The notes below the pieces were generated by a model. That model ran no database searches. It saw only the letters and a program-made list of their open reading frames with translations, and was not told where the DNA came from. From Gemmatimonadaceae bacterium (GTDB taxonomy: Bacteria > Gemmatimonadota > Gemmatimonadetes > Gemmatimonadales > Gemmatimonadaceae), in NCBI GenBank assembly GCA_036003045.1, contig DASYSS010000057.1, forward strand, positions 124,001 through 188,000: a stretch of DNA of 64,000 nucleotides. Reading direction: 5' to 3'. Position numbers and translations under genes: made by a program. Shown here piece by piece: positions 32,520 through 40,867 of the stretch; position 1 is the first letter of the stretch; every line of letters starts with the position of its first letter.

Positions 32520-33647
32520 ATGTCATTGTCATCTTTCATAACGTCACATCGCGAAGCGATCCTGGCGGAATGGGAGGACAACGCGCGACGCCGTATCATC
32601 GGCGACCTCGACATCGACATCCCTCAATTGCGAGATCATTTGGGGGAACTGTTGGATACTGTCGCCGGCGAACTCGAGCTTCGCGAACGCGCCCAAACAG
32701 CGGTCACCAATCCGTCGGCGCCGTCGGCGTCCATCGATCAGGTGGACGCGGCCGCTGAAAAGCACGGAGCGCGGCGAGCGCAGCAGGGCATGACCGTGAA
32801 GCAGGTGGTTGCCGAGTTCCCCATCATGCGGTCGTGTGTGATGCGCCTGTGGTTGCGTTCGTTGGCGGGCACTGGCCCGGCCGACCTCGAGAGCTTGATC
32901 CGATTCGACGAGGCCCTCGACCACGCGCTCACGCAATCCGTCGGTGAATTCATGAACCGGCTCGACCGAGCCCGAGAGACGTTTCTCGGAATTCTCAGCC
33001 ACGATCTTCGCGATCCGATTTCGACCGTCATCACGGGCGGGAAACTGCTGCTCGAGCCCGGAATCGACGAGGGGACGTCGCGCGACGTCTTGCTGCGAAT
33101 CGTCGCCACTGGCGAGCGCATGAGGTTGCTCGTCGCCGATCTGCTCGATGCAGTCCGGACGCAACTCGGTGGCCCATTGCCCATCCAGCCGCACGACGCC
33201 GACCTCGCCGATACCATGCGGCACATCGCCGGCGAATTCGCCACGGCGCATCCGAATCGCGAGCTCAAACTGCATGTGTCGGGCGATCTACGTGGACAGT
33301 GGGACGACCGGCGAGTTGGACAGGCGGTCGCGAATCTGGTCACGAACGCGCTCCAATACGGGTCGCCTGGTACGCCGATCGACGTATCGATCACGACCGA
33401 CCGCGAAGTGCACATCGCCGTCCACAACGACGGCCCGCCGATTCCAGACCAACGCCGCGCCTCGCTGTTCGAGCTATTCGCCGGAGCCGGCGATCATGGG
33501 GCGGCGCGCGATCACAAGCGCCTTCACCTCGGGCTTTATATCGCCAAGGCGATCGTCGACGGGCACCACGGCCGCTTGGAAGTCGACTCGGCGGCGGATC
33601 GCGGGACGACCTTCACGATTCACCTCCCCCGAGTCCCAGCGGACTGA
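32520..33647 (+). CDS. Soluble histidine kinase with RsbRD-like N-terminal domain
   Basis: A 375-aa sensor kinase with no transmembrane segment. Residues 5-145 form a helical domain like RsbRD_N (ITSHREAILAEWEDNARRR, EKHGARRAQQGMTVKQVVAE). HisKA follows with H161 in LGILSHDLRDPIS; HATPase_c has the N-box NLVTNALQYG, the HNDGPPIP G1 box and LGLYIAKAIVDGHHG. All catalytic parts are there. No response regulator is next to it, so it is an orphan. Its 3' end overlaps the converging PRC-barrel gene by 28 bp. Confidence 0.88.
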   Translation: MSLSSFITSHREAILAEWEDNARRRIIGDLDIDIPQLRDHLGELLDTVAGELELRERAQTAVTNPSAPSASIDQVDAAAEKHGARRAQQGMTVKQVVAEFPIMRSCVMRLWLRSLAGTGPADLESLIRFDEALDHALTQSVGEFMNRLDRARETFLGILSHDLRDPISTVITGGKLLLEPGIDEGTSRDVLLRIVATGERMRLLVADLLDAVRTQLGGPLPIQPHDADLADTMRHIAGEFATAHPNRELKLHVSGDLRGQWDDRRVGQAVANLVTNALQYGSPGTPIDVSITTDREVHIAVHNDGPPIPDQRRASLFELFAGAGDHGAARDHKRLHLGLYIAKAIVDGHHGRLEVDSAADRGTTFTIHLPRVPAD

Positions 33648-33946
33648 GCGTCGTCGTCGATCGATCCGACGACGCGCGGATCGTCGGGGTCGGAAAAATC
33701 CATCTTCGACCACGGCACCCGGGATACTCGCTTCGCCGCCGGCAACAGCCGGAAGAACGGAAGTTGGAGAGCGTATCCGCCGAGCCGTTCCCATAGCGCC
33801 GCCGGTCCGAGATGGATTTCGGTGACGACCGTCTCCCCATCGATGACGTCGGCGCGCAACTCCTCGATGCGCCCCAAGACTGCGCCATCGTCGTCGCGCA
33901 CGCGGCGGCCGAGTAGCCGCTCGACGTGAAGCTCGCTGCCACTCAT
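33620..33946 (-). CDS. PRC-barrel-like protein
   Basis: A 108-aa beta-rich protein (LHVERLLGRRVRDDDGAVLG, then IEELRADVIDG) that fits the PRC-barrel pattern of a conserved strand-turn with GxVxDxxGxxLG. Last gene of a three-gene operon: its start overlaps the stop of the preceding gene by ATGA. Co-encoded with an Nramp-like transporter, it may regulate transport or bind a cation, as PRC and MgtE-N domains do elsewhere; that is inference. Confidence 0.65.
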   Translation of the reverse strand: MSGSELHVERLLGRRVRDDDGAVLGRIEELRADVIDGETVVTEIHLGPAALWERLGGYALQLPFFRLLPAAKRVSRVPWSKMDFSDPDDPRVVGSIDDDAQSAGTRGR

Positions 33947-34308
33947 CGATGCGACCCCGGAATCCGTTTTACGATTCGGTCGCGCAGCCAGCGCTCGAGC
34001 GCGTTGATCGGCGTGTCATCGACCACTTCGTGCAACTTCAAGTGACGCCTCCCGCGATCGACGCTCATCCACGCGACGCGAAACGGTGTGCCGCGGTCCG
34101 GTCCAAGCCGCGCGTCCCATCGGGCGTACCAGCGCGCCAAGCGGCGATTGAATCGCGCGAGCAGCGTGATCGGGCTGATCTCGATGGCTTTGACGAGGGG
34201 TCGCCTTCCCTCTCTCAGCTCCAGAACGATTCCGTCGACGCGCCCGGCCTTCGTTCCCCGCGCATCGACGACCTGTTTGTCGAGCACTTCGGCGACCAGT
34301 CGGATCAT
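33943..34308 (-). CDS. PRC-barrel-like protein
   Basis: A 121-aa protein. Residues 1-40 (LVAEVLDKQVVDARGTKAGR, VDGIVLELREG) look like a PRC-barrel strand pair, followed by a helical Arg-rich stretch and a second beta segment (RVAWMSVDRGRRHLKLHEV), then an amphipathic tail. Its ATG overlaps the transporter stop by one base and its stop overlaps the next start by four, so the three genes are tightly coupled. Confidence 0.65.
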   Translation of the reverse strand: MIRLVAEVLDKQVVDARGTKAGRVDGIVLELREGRRPLVKAIEISPITLLARFNRRLARWYARWDARLGPDRGTPFRVAWMSVDRGRRHLKLHEVVDDTPINALERWLRDRIVKRIPGSHR

Positions 34309-35525
34309 CAGCTTCCCCCAATCAGCTCCAACGGGATCGACACCACGGCGAGGACCATTGCCATGACGCTGATCACGAGAACGATCGCGTTTCCGAAATG
34401 CCCGTTGACGTGCTCACCGAGGTAATGGCGATCGTTCATGAGGACGAGAAACGGCAGCACGCCGAGCGGCAGCGACGCCGACGTGAGAGCCATCGAGATT
34501 TGCGTGAGCGCGAGCGGATCCACGCCGAACAGGACGAACAACGCCGCGACGACGATGAGCAACGAGTACGTAAGGCTGAAGCGGGCGTCGGTGTCGGGCG
34601 GTTGATCCTCGCCCCACTGCCAGCCGAAGCCCTGCGCGATCAGGTAGGCGAGCGAGAGCGAGATTTCGAGCGTCGCTCCGAAACAGGCGATACCCAACGC
34701 CGCGACGAACAGCCAGAAGCCCGGCTTGTGCAGAATGGGGGTCACCAGTTGCGGCAGGTCGTGAAAACTTTGAATGGCTCGGCCGATCGGGTGAAAAAGG
34801 ATCGCGGCCAGGACGAGCACGGCGACGGACAGCAGGCCGCCGAACCCCATGCCGATTCCGGCGATCCAGCGATTCAGCCCGAGATAGCTTTCGTCCCACT
34901 TTTCCTCGATCGCGCCCGAGGAGTAGAAGTAGTACAGGTAGGGAGATACGGATGCGCCCAGTACACTGACGGCGACGAACCAGTAGTGCGCGCCGGACGT
35001 GGCGGGAAGCGACGGCAAGACACCGCGCAGCAAGGCCCCGTAGTCCGGATGCCCCTTCACCGCCGCAACCGCGAAGACGATCGTCACGAGTCCGAGGCCG
35101 GAGACACCATTTTCGATGACGCTGAAGTTCGACCGCCAGAGCAGTCCCCACGCGAGGAGCGCGACCGGCACGGCCCACACCGGCAACCTCACGGACGTGG
35201 CCAACTCGAGCGCCGCCGCAACGCCGCCCATCTCGGCGGCCAGAACCAACAACGACACGGCCAGCATAACGACTAACGGAATGGCGAACAGGTTCATCCC
35301 GAATCGCTCGCGCATGGCGTCCGGAATCGTGCTCTTGCTGCAGGCCGAGAATCGCCCCGACATCTCGATGAGAAACGCGATGCATAGGGAGCCGAGGGCG
35401 ATCGTCCACACGAGCTGATATCCGAAGGCCGAGCCCGCCTGAGCGGCAGTCGTGATCGAACCGATCTCCAGAAAGCCGCCGACGCTCGTCACGATCCCCA
35501 GCGACAGTTGAAGAAGCTTGTTCAT
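34308..35525 (-). CDS. Nramp-family (SLC11-like) transporter with non-canonical metal site
   Basis: A 405-aa inner-membrane protein with about 11 helices. The Nramp frame is clear (AQAGSAFGYQLVW after TM1; VLGASVSPYLYYFYSSG in TM6; EISLSLAYLIAQ; LALTQISMALTS), but the TM1 motif DPGN reads EIGS and the TM6 motif MPH reads SPY. Those positions bind Mn/Fe in classical Nramps, so this one is unlikely to be a standard MntH. It could transport Mg or another hard cation, as Nramp-related magnesium transporters do. First gene of an operon with two PRC-barrel-like genes. Confidence 0.85.
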   Translation of the reverse strand: MNKLLQLSLGIVTSVGGFLEIGSITTAAQAGSAFGYQLVWTIALGSLCIAFLIEMSGRFSACSKSTIPDAMRERFGMNLFAIPLVVMLAVSLLVLAAEMGGVAAALELATSVRLPVWAVPVALLAWGLLWRSNFSVIENGVSGLGLVTIVFAVAAVKGHPDYGALLRGVLPSLPATSGAHYWFVAVSVLGASVSPYLYYFYSSGAIEEKWDESYLGLNRWIAGIGMGFGGLLSVAVLVLAAILFHPIGRAIQSFHDLPQLVTPILHKPGFWLFVAALGIACFGATLEISLSLAYLIAQGFGWQWGEDQPPDTDARFSLTYSLLIVVAALFVLFGVDPLALTQISMALTSASLPLGVLPFLVLMNDRHYLGEHVNGHFGNAIVLVISVMAMVLAVVSIPLELIGGS

Positions 35526-35679
35526 GGTTCGTTGGCCCGAGGGCGATCAGCCACGCCGCATCGCGCGCCGGCGCCGGCAAAGTTGGTCAGCAAGCATGGG
35601 CGCTCATTTTAGAGCACGGCTGAAATAAGTTGTATGGGGAGAACTCCCGAACGCGACTCGCGGTACTCGCAACGATTCC

Positions 35680-36240
35680 ATGATCAAACGACCGCGCAAA
35701 ATCGTCGCCTATCTCGCCGTCAGTCTCGACGGCTACATCGCGCGCCCCGACGGCGACGTCGAGTGGCTCAACCGCCGACCTCACACCGTCGATTACGGGT
35801 ACGCGAAGTTCACCGCGTCGGTCGACACCATTCTGCTCGGGCGGGGCACGTACGACTGGGCTGTCCGCTACATGAAGAAACACCCTGGAGCGCCCGTGTT
35901 CGATTCGCGGGCGACACACTACGTCTTCACGCGTCGGCCGCCCAGGCGCGGCGTATCCGGCGTCCAATTCACTTCGGAACCAGCCAAGGCCTTCGCGCGC
36001 CGGCTCCGCGCTCAGCGCGGAAAGAACATCTGGATGATGGGCGGCGGCCAGCTCATCGCGTCGTTCCTCGACGCCGGCGAGATCGATGAGTTCGATCTCC
36101 ACGTGATCCCGGTGCTGATCGGCAAGGGAATCCCGCTGATCGCCCCGCGTCACCGCGACATCGAGCTGCGCCTCGTTGGGGCAAAGAAGTACGCCGACGG
36201 CGTCGTTCGCCTACGCTACGAGGTCCCGCGACGGCGCTGA
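35680..36240 (+). CDS. RibD_C / dihydrofolate reductase-like protein
   Basis: A 186-aa protein of the RibD C-terminal (DHFR-like) family: VAYLAVSLDGYIARPDGDVEWL at the N-terminus, TILLGRGTYDW, and the cofactor-binding GKNIWMMGGGQLIASFLDAG, ending with IPVLIGKGIPLI. It probably binds NADPH; the substrate is unknown. It shares its fold with the gene at 39535 but the two are only distantly similar. Converges on the small gene at 36246. Confidence 0.88.
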   Translation: MIKRPRKIVAYLAVSLDGYIARPDGDVEWLNRRPHTVDYGYAKFTASVDTILLGRGTYDWAVRYMKKHPGAPVFDSRATHYVFTRRPPRRGVSGVQFTSEPAKAFARRLRAQRGKNIWMMGGGQLIASFLDAGEIDEFDLHVIPVLIGKGIPLIAPRHRDIELRLVGAKKYADGVVRLRYEVPRRR

Positions 36241-36245
36241 GAACT

Positions 36246-36521
36246 TCACCTCGATCGAGGCCGCCGGAACATCGCCCACATGATCAGGGCGAGAACGAAG
36301 GTGACGACCACGACGAAGGCGTGGTCTTCGACGAACTGCAACGAATCCGGCAGTGGTATTCGGGAGAACCTGCTCGATGCATTCGTTGCGAAGAGGCTCT
36401 TCTGCGGCGAGAGCTGAACCACCGACCATCCGCAGAAGATCGCGAGAGCAATGCACACCAGCGCAAACCACGGCACTCTCGCACTCGGTCGCCGCGGCGG
36501 TTCGCTCGAATGGGTGATCAC
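36246..36521 (-). CDS. Small hypothetical membrane protein
   Basis: A 91-aa protein with two hydrophobic segments (about 17-36 and 66-84) around a 30-residue loop and a short basic tail (FRRPRSR). No family recognised. It ends 5 bp from the stop of the converging RibD_C gene. Confidence 0.55.
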   Translation of the reverse strand: MITHSSEPPRRPSARVPWFALVCIALAIFCGWSVVQLSPQKSLFATNASSRFSRIPLPDSLQFVEDHAFVVVVTFVLALIMWAMFRRPRSR

Positions 36522-36659
36522 GTTTTGTTTTCTCTCAACCCGCGCCGATTGAGTCGCTGTAACGTTGCGTGAACGTTGTGCGGCTGATGGCGCGAATTGG
36601 AATTGGTGAAAACCCGTTTTACTGAGATGTAAGAGGTTGGGGGACCCCCGATCTGGTAG

Positions 36660-36836
36660 AGGCGACCGCGTGGGCGCTCACTTCCTCAGGGCGCTGACTT
36701 CTCAAAGCGCCGACTTCCTCGGGGCGCCTTTTGGGAGTGCGCGCACTTCGCGCCGCTCGGAAGTTCGCGTCCTTCGGAAGTCGGCGCCCTTCGGGAGTTG
36801 CGCCGTCATCAGCTGCGAAGCTCCCGTCGTCACGCC
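36660..36836. repeat. Degenerate 17-bp-phased repeat, copy 2 (inverted relative to copy 1)
   Basis: The reverse complement of this stretch aligns end to end with 26104-26270. Shared landmarks in order include CGCAGCTGATGA, AACTCCCGA, GGGCGCCGACT, GGCGCGAAGTGCGCG and GAAGTCAGCGC. Units run at about 17 bp and are diverged. It passes directly into the regular tandem array at 36837. Confidence 0.8.
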
Positions 36837-36996
36837 GTTAGGACGTCAGCGCCGTTAGGACGTCAGCGCCGTTAGGACGTCAGCGCCGTTAGGGCGTCAG
36901 CGCCGTTAGGGCGTCAGCGCCGTTAGGACCTCAGCGCTGCTAGGACGTCAGCGCCGTTAGGACGTCAGCGCTGTTAGGACGTCATCGCTCCTAGGC
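36837..36996. repeat. 17-bp tandem repeat array, about 9.5 copies
   Basis: The unit GTTAGGACGTCAGCGCC starts at 36837, 36854, 36871, 36888, 36905, 36922, 36939, 36956, 36973 and 36990, exactly 17 bp apart. Units differ at one to three positions (A/G after GTTAGG; GCTAGG once), and the last is partial. GACGTC in the unit is palindromic. There are no spacers, so this is not CRISPR. Confidence 0.95.
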
Positions 36997-37002
36997 AATC
37001 AT

Positions 37003-37668
37003 CTACGCCGTAGACGCCGCCCGAAACTCCGCCGGTCTCTCTCGTCTCGCCGACCCAAGTGCCGCCTGCGCCCGCTCCGAGTTCATCTCCGCGCCGTACA
37101 CCGGTGTCCCTGGCTGTTGCCGCCACGAATCGGCCAGCTTGCCCGTGTCGACCCCGTCGAATCCCAGCTCATCAATCAAGCGGAGCACGAGCGCCTTCGC
37201 CTCGGGATCGTCACCGGCCACAGGCAGCGCGAGACGGCCGGACTGATCGGCGGCCCGGCCGCGCTCCAGAATATTTTTCGCATACATCGTGTTGAACGCC
37301 TTCACCACAGGCCGGCCGAGCTGCTGCGAGACCCACAGGCTTTCCGGCGTTCCCTCTTCGATCCCCGATATCCGTCCGTCGCGTTGCGGATAATAGTTGC
37401 CCGTGTCGACGACGACCGTGCGATCCGCTTGCGCGAACAAGTCTTTCGGCAGATCGCGGACGCTCTTCTCCGGAATGGCGACGATCACGAGATCCTTTCC
37501 GCGCGCGGCCTCGAGGAGGGTGACTGCCTTCGCGCCCGACTGTGACTCCAGCGCGGCGAGCGTTTCTGGCCCTCGTGAGTTTGCGATCGAGACCTCGTGC
37601 CCAAGCGCGCTCAGGCGACGCGCGAGTGTGCCGCCGATGTGGCCGGCGCCGATGATTCCGATTTTCAT
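37003..37668 (-). CDS. NADP oxidoreductase, F420-dependent-like (Rossmann fold)
   Basis: A 221-aa protein with an N-terminal dinucleotide-binding motif KIGIIGAGHIGGTLARRLSALGH cut to its core, the ISNSRGP-like segment IANSRGPETL that recognises the NADP phosphate, and VVDTGNYYPQRDG. This is the F420_oxidored family pattern (NADPH:F420 reductase and relatives). Whether it uses F420 cannot be told from sequence. GGAGG precedes the ATG. It ends at the edge of the repeat array. Confidence 0.85.
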   Translation of the reverse strand: MKIGIIGAGHIGGTLARRLSALGHEVSIANSRGPETLAALESQSGAKAVTLLEAARGKDLVIVAIPEKSVRDLPKDLFAQADRTVVVDTGNYYPQRDGRISGIEEGTPESLWVSQQLGRPVVKAFNTMYAKNILERGRAADQSGRLALPVAGDDPEAKALVLRLIDELGFDGVDTGKLADSWRQQPGTPVYGAEMNSERAQAALGSARRERPAEFRAASTA

Positions 37669-37733
37669 GTTGGCCTCCGCCGAGAGAACGTGGAGTGAAC
37701 CGCCTCGCGGCGAGGCAGCAAATTCTCGGCCTA

Positions 37734-37949
37734 CTAGTCGAGTGCGTAGACGCCGCTCTCGTCGAGCGCGTCCGCCTCCCGCCGAAGGTGCCGGTACACG
37801 TTCACGAAGAGGCCCCCATACGCTTGGATCGTGAAGTACCCGTGGAGGAGACCGAGCTGCCCCTCAGGCGAGCGCGCCGCCGGCGAATCGCCGGCGATTC
37901 GCGGCGGGAGGACGTCGGAGCCCGCCGGTCTTCGCTGATACTCGGCCAC
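37734..37949 (-). CDS. Small hypothetical protein
   Basis: A possible 71-aa protein from a GTG start, 12 bp after the membrane protein gene upstream. The C-terminal half (LHGYFTIQAYGGLFVNVYRH) looks gene-like, but the N-terminal half covers a 20-bp perfect palindrome at 37883-37902. No family recognised. Confidence 0.35.
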   Translation of the reverse strand: MAEYQRRPAGSDVLPPRIAGDSPAARSPEGQLGLLHGYFTIQAYGGLFVNVYRHLRREADALDESGVYALD

Positions 37950-37961
37950 CGGAGCGCGCCG

Positions 37962-38426
37962 CTATCGAATGACCATGCGCGCGTCCTGCGCGTTGGGGAG
38001 CGCGTCCGCGTCGTTCGGTGAGATCGCGCGCCGCGCGATAGCGAGTGCCGCCACGCCGGCGCCAAATCCAAGTACTCCGCCGACGGCCGCCACGAGCGAA
38101 CTTTGAAAGACGAAGCCGAGTGTGCCCGCGGTCGCGATGCCGCCCCACACGCCGAAGCGCCAGGAGCGAAGCTCCTCGATCTTCTTGTTTCTTTCGGTCG
38201 CGAGAACGAGGCCCGACAGGCTGAGCCCGTTGATGACGCCGATGATCGCGCCGGCGAGGGTGAGCGCTCCGACGAGCCCGCCCGGCACGGGACGTCCCAG
38301 AGTGATGTAGACGTGGGGAATGAGGTTGAATCGAAACACCATTCCGATCAGAAACCCCAAGGTCGTCCAGGGAATAGCGGTGACGATCGTGGTGCGAAGG
38401 ATTCCGCGAAGTCGTTGGCGAAGCAT
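37962..38426 (-). CDS. Hypothetical membrane protein
   Basis: A 154-aa protein with four hydrophobic segments (about 12-31, 46-72, 95-110 and 113-132), a basic start (MLRQRLRGILR) and a soluble tail (PNDADALPNAQDARM). A short charged loop (ATERNKKIEELRSWR) sits in the middle. Family not recognised. Confidence 0.6.
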   Translation of the reverse strand: MLRQRLRGILRTTIVTAIPWTTLGFLIGMVFRFNLIPHVYITLGRPVPGGLVGALTLAGAIIGVINGLSLSGLVLATERNKKIEELRSWRFGVWGGIATAGTLGFVFQSSLVAAVGGVLGFGAGVAALAIARRAISPNDADALPNAQDARMVIR

Positions 38427-38613
38427 CGGCCCCTCGAAGAGCGCTCCTTCAAACTAACGCTCGGCGGGGAGCGCTTGTCGAGGGGCCAGCGATGCGTGCG
38501 ACGCTTTCGCTTGGCCACCGTCGCGCCCTACTGTCGCGCGCGGAACCACTCTCGGCGGCGTCCTACATTTTCGTCTATACCGGGGCACGGAACGTGATCG
38601 CGGTGCCTCGGAG

Positions 38614-39528
38614 ATGTCCGACTCTTCTCCAAGAGCGATCTACGTCGCCGTCGGGGCGAACGCGGCGGTTGCCGCCACCAAATTCGCCGCGGGCGCCGTC
38701 GCCGGTAGCTCGGCGATCCTGGCTGAGGCCGTCCATTCCCTCATCGACGCGTGCGACGGTCTGCTGCTCCTGTTCGGCAGACGTCGCGCCGCGAGGCCGC
38801 CGGATGAGAAGCACCCGTTCGGTCACGGGCGAGAAGCATACTTCTGGAGCTTCGTGGTCGCTCTGCTCTTCTTTTCGTTCGGGTCCGCGCTCACCGTCGC
38901 ACAAGGCGTGCGCCAATGGCTGAACCCGAGCAGTCTCGGACATCCCGGGTGGGGATATCTCGTCCTCGGCGCGTCGGCGATCTTCGACGCGACCTCGTTC
39001 GCCGTCGCCTACAAACAGTTGCGACAGGACGCGCGCGGCAGAAGCACTTGGACGGTGATCCACGAGAGCAAGAACCCGGCGCTCTTCAGCATCGTCCTCG
39101 AGGATTTTGCCGACTTGGTCGGCTTGGTCATCGCGTTCCTCGGGCTCGCGTTGAGCCATGCCCTGAACATGCCGCGCATTGACGCCGTGGCGGCGATCGC
39201 CATCGGCGTGCTGCTCGGCGCGATCGCGTTCGTGTTGTTGGTCGAAACCCACGGATTGTTGATCGGCGAAGCCGCCGGCCCGCGCGTGCTGGCCGATGTC
39301 TGCTCGATCGCGACCAACGTGCCGGGCGTCGTGAAGGCGACGAGCCCAAGCTCCTTGCATTTCGGTCCGGACGACGTCGTCGTGGCAATGTGGGTGCAGT
39401 TCGATCATGCGCTCGATGCCGACGAGGTCGCCCAGCGCGTAGCGCTCATCGAGCAACGAATTCGGGGCGAACACCCCGAAGTGCGCCACGTCTACCTCCA
39501 GAGTGGCCCATTGGCTGAGACGCGGTAA
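38614..39528 (+). CDS. Cation diffusion facilitator (CDF) family efflux transporter
   Basis: A 304-aa inner-membrane protein with six predicted helices and a cytosolic C-terminal domain. TM2 carries AEAVHSLIDACDG and TM5 carries LEDFADLVG, placing His/Asp and Asp/Asp at the transport site; the loop has HPFGHGREAYFWSF, typical of CDF proteins. The C-terminal part (FGPDDVVVAMWVQFDHAL) is the metal-sensing ferredoxin-like domain. It probably exports Zn, Fe or Mn by proton exchange. Confidence 0.92.
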   Translation: MSDSSPRAIYVAVGANAAVAATKFAAGAVAGSSAILAEAVHSLIDACDGLLLLFGRRRAARPPDEKHPFGHGREAYFWSFVVALLFFSFGSALTVAQGVRQWLNPSSLGHPGWGYLVLGASAIFDATSFAVAYKQLRQDARGRSTWTVIHESKNPALFSIVLEDFADLVGLVIAFLGLALSHALNMPRIDAVAAIAIGVLLGAIAFVLLVETHGLLIGEAAGPRVLADVCSIATNVPGVVKATSPSSLHFGPDDVVVAMWVQFDHALDADEVAQRVALIEQRIRGEHPEVRHVYLQSGPLAETR

Positions 39529-39534
39529 CCGGGG

Positions 39535-40098
39535 TTATCGAACTTCGTAGCGCAGCTCGACCATGCCGTTCTTGTACGCTTTCAGGTCGGCGAGGTGCAG
39601 GGCGACGTCGCGGTCGAGCTTCTCGAAGAACGAAACTCCGTCGCCGATCAAGACCGGCAGAATCGAATAGAGCACTTCGTCGGCCAGACCGCGACGAAGG
39701 CATTCTCCGGCAACGAGCCCGCCGCCGACGAACCAGATGGACCGAAACTCGGGCCGCAATCGCTCGGTCACGAGCTGCGCGAGATCTCCCGAGTAGAACT
39801 GCACGGTCTCACGAACCTTGCGCAGCTCGCGACGGGTCAGGACGAACGTCGGTTTGTCGCCGTACGACCACCCGAATCCCTTGGCTTCGAAATTCAGGGC
39901 CGTCTCGTACGTGCGCGACCCCATCACGTAGCAATCGATCGTCTTGAGGAACGCTTCGACGAATCCCGGCTCCATGGTGGCGCCGTCAGCGAATTCATCC
40001 GACGTCTCGAGCCAGTCGACGCTCCCATCCTTTCGAGCGATGAACCCGTCGAGGCTCGCCGCCATGTGGATGGTGACGCGAGAGTCAGAGTTGGCCAT
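39535..40098 (-). CDS. RibD_C / dihydrofolate reductase-like protein
   Basis: A 187-aa DHFR-like protein (IHMAASLDGFIARKDGSVDW, YVMGSRTYETAL, SIWFVGGGLVAGECLRRG, SILPVLIGDGVSFF). Third gene of an overlapping operon: its ATG at 40098 lies 14 bp inside the end of the DUF998 gene. A longer open frame upstream is Arg-rich and antisense-like, so the ATG at 40098 is preferred. The substrate is unknown. Confidence 0.88.
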   Translation of the reverse strand: MANSDSRVTIHMAASLDGFIARKDGSVDWLETSDEFADGATMEPGFVEAFLKTIDCYVMGSRTYETALNFEAKGFGWSYGDKPTFVLTRRELRKVRETVQFYSGDLAQLVTERLRPEFRSIWFVGGGLVAGECLRRGLADEVLYSILPVLIGDGVSFFEKLDRDVALHLADLKAYKNGMVELRYEVR

Positions 40099-40867
40099 TG
40101 AGGCTTTCGGGCGGGAGAGTCGTGATAGAGAACGGCGCGCCGCGATCCAGACGGCGAAGCAGCGCGTACAACCAGAGCAACGGCACGACGAACGCCCCGC
40201 GTTCGAACGTCCCCGCGAAGCCGCTCGACTTCGTGCTCCAAACGCCATACACGGTCACACAACCGATCACCGCGACGGCGGCCGCCAACGAATACGCGGA
40301 CCAGCCACTCCACGCCGGATCACGGGCAAGACGAGTCGCCATCACCACCAAGCAGACGACGGACGAGAGAGCCGCGACGCCGGCGACGGCGATGTGAACG
40401 AGTCCGTGTGGCGTCGGCGCGGTGAGCGCCAAGCCGGCGGGGTCGTACCCTGGTGCGGGATCCTGCGGAACGATGCCCACCACGACGAAGCTGAACCCGA
40501 GCAGCGTGGTGAAGACCGGATACGCCGTGCTCCCCTTCCCCCCAATGAGAATTCGGCGCCATACGGGAACGGTGGTCAGCACGACCACGCCGAACACGAT
40601 CAGGTTCAGCATCTGGATCCATCCACCCGGACCGAGGCTCAGCGCGCTCACGGCCTGCTGCCATCCGTCGTACCCCTCACGGAGGATTCCTTGAATCGTC
40701 GTCAGCACGAGCGAGAAAACGCCAACGGCGAAGGCAAGCCAGAGCCGACGAACCAGCGTTTCGGGAACTCGAACAGTCCGATCGTCGGCGAATGTGTCAG
40801 CCATTTGACCACTGTCGCCGCGCCGAAGCGGTTCGTGTGAGGGGCTCTCCTCAGTACTCGAGCTCAT
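40085..40867 (-). CDS. DUF998-family membrane protein
   Basis: A 260-aa integral membrane protein with six hydrophobic segments. REGYDGWQQAVSALSLGPGGW followed by IQMLNLIVFGVVVL, and later GIVPQDPAPGYDPAG, are DUF998 landmarks. I chose the ATG at 40867, which overlaps the upstream gene by 17 bp; an ATG at 40804 would give 239 aa. The function is unknown. Middle gene of a three-gene overlapping operon. Confidence 0.82.
   Translation of the reverse strand: MSSSTEESPSHEPLRRGDSGQMADTFADDRTVRVPETLVRRLWLAFAVGVFSLVLTTIQGILREGYDGWQQAVSALSLGPGGWIQMLNLIVFGVVVLTTVPVWRRILIGGKGSTAYPVFTTLLGFSFVVVGIVPQDPAPGYDPAGLALTAPTPHGLVHIAVAGVAALSSVVCLVVMATRLARDPAWSGWSAYSLAAAVAVIGCVTVYGVWSTKSSGFAGTFERGAFVVPLLWLYALLRRLDRGAPFSITTLPPESLNGQL

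Noticed and set aside
36837-36996. CRISPR array
   Set aside because: Units are 17 bp and directly adjacent, with no spacers, and no cas gene is present.
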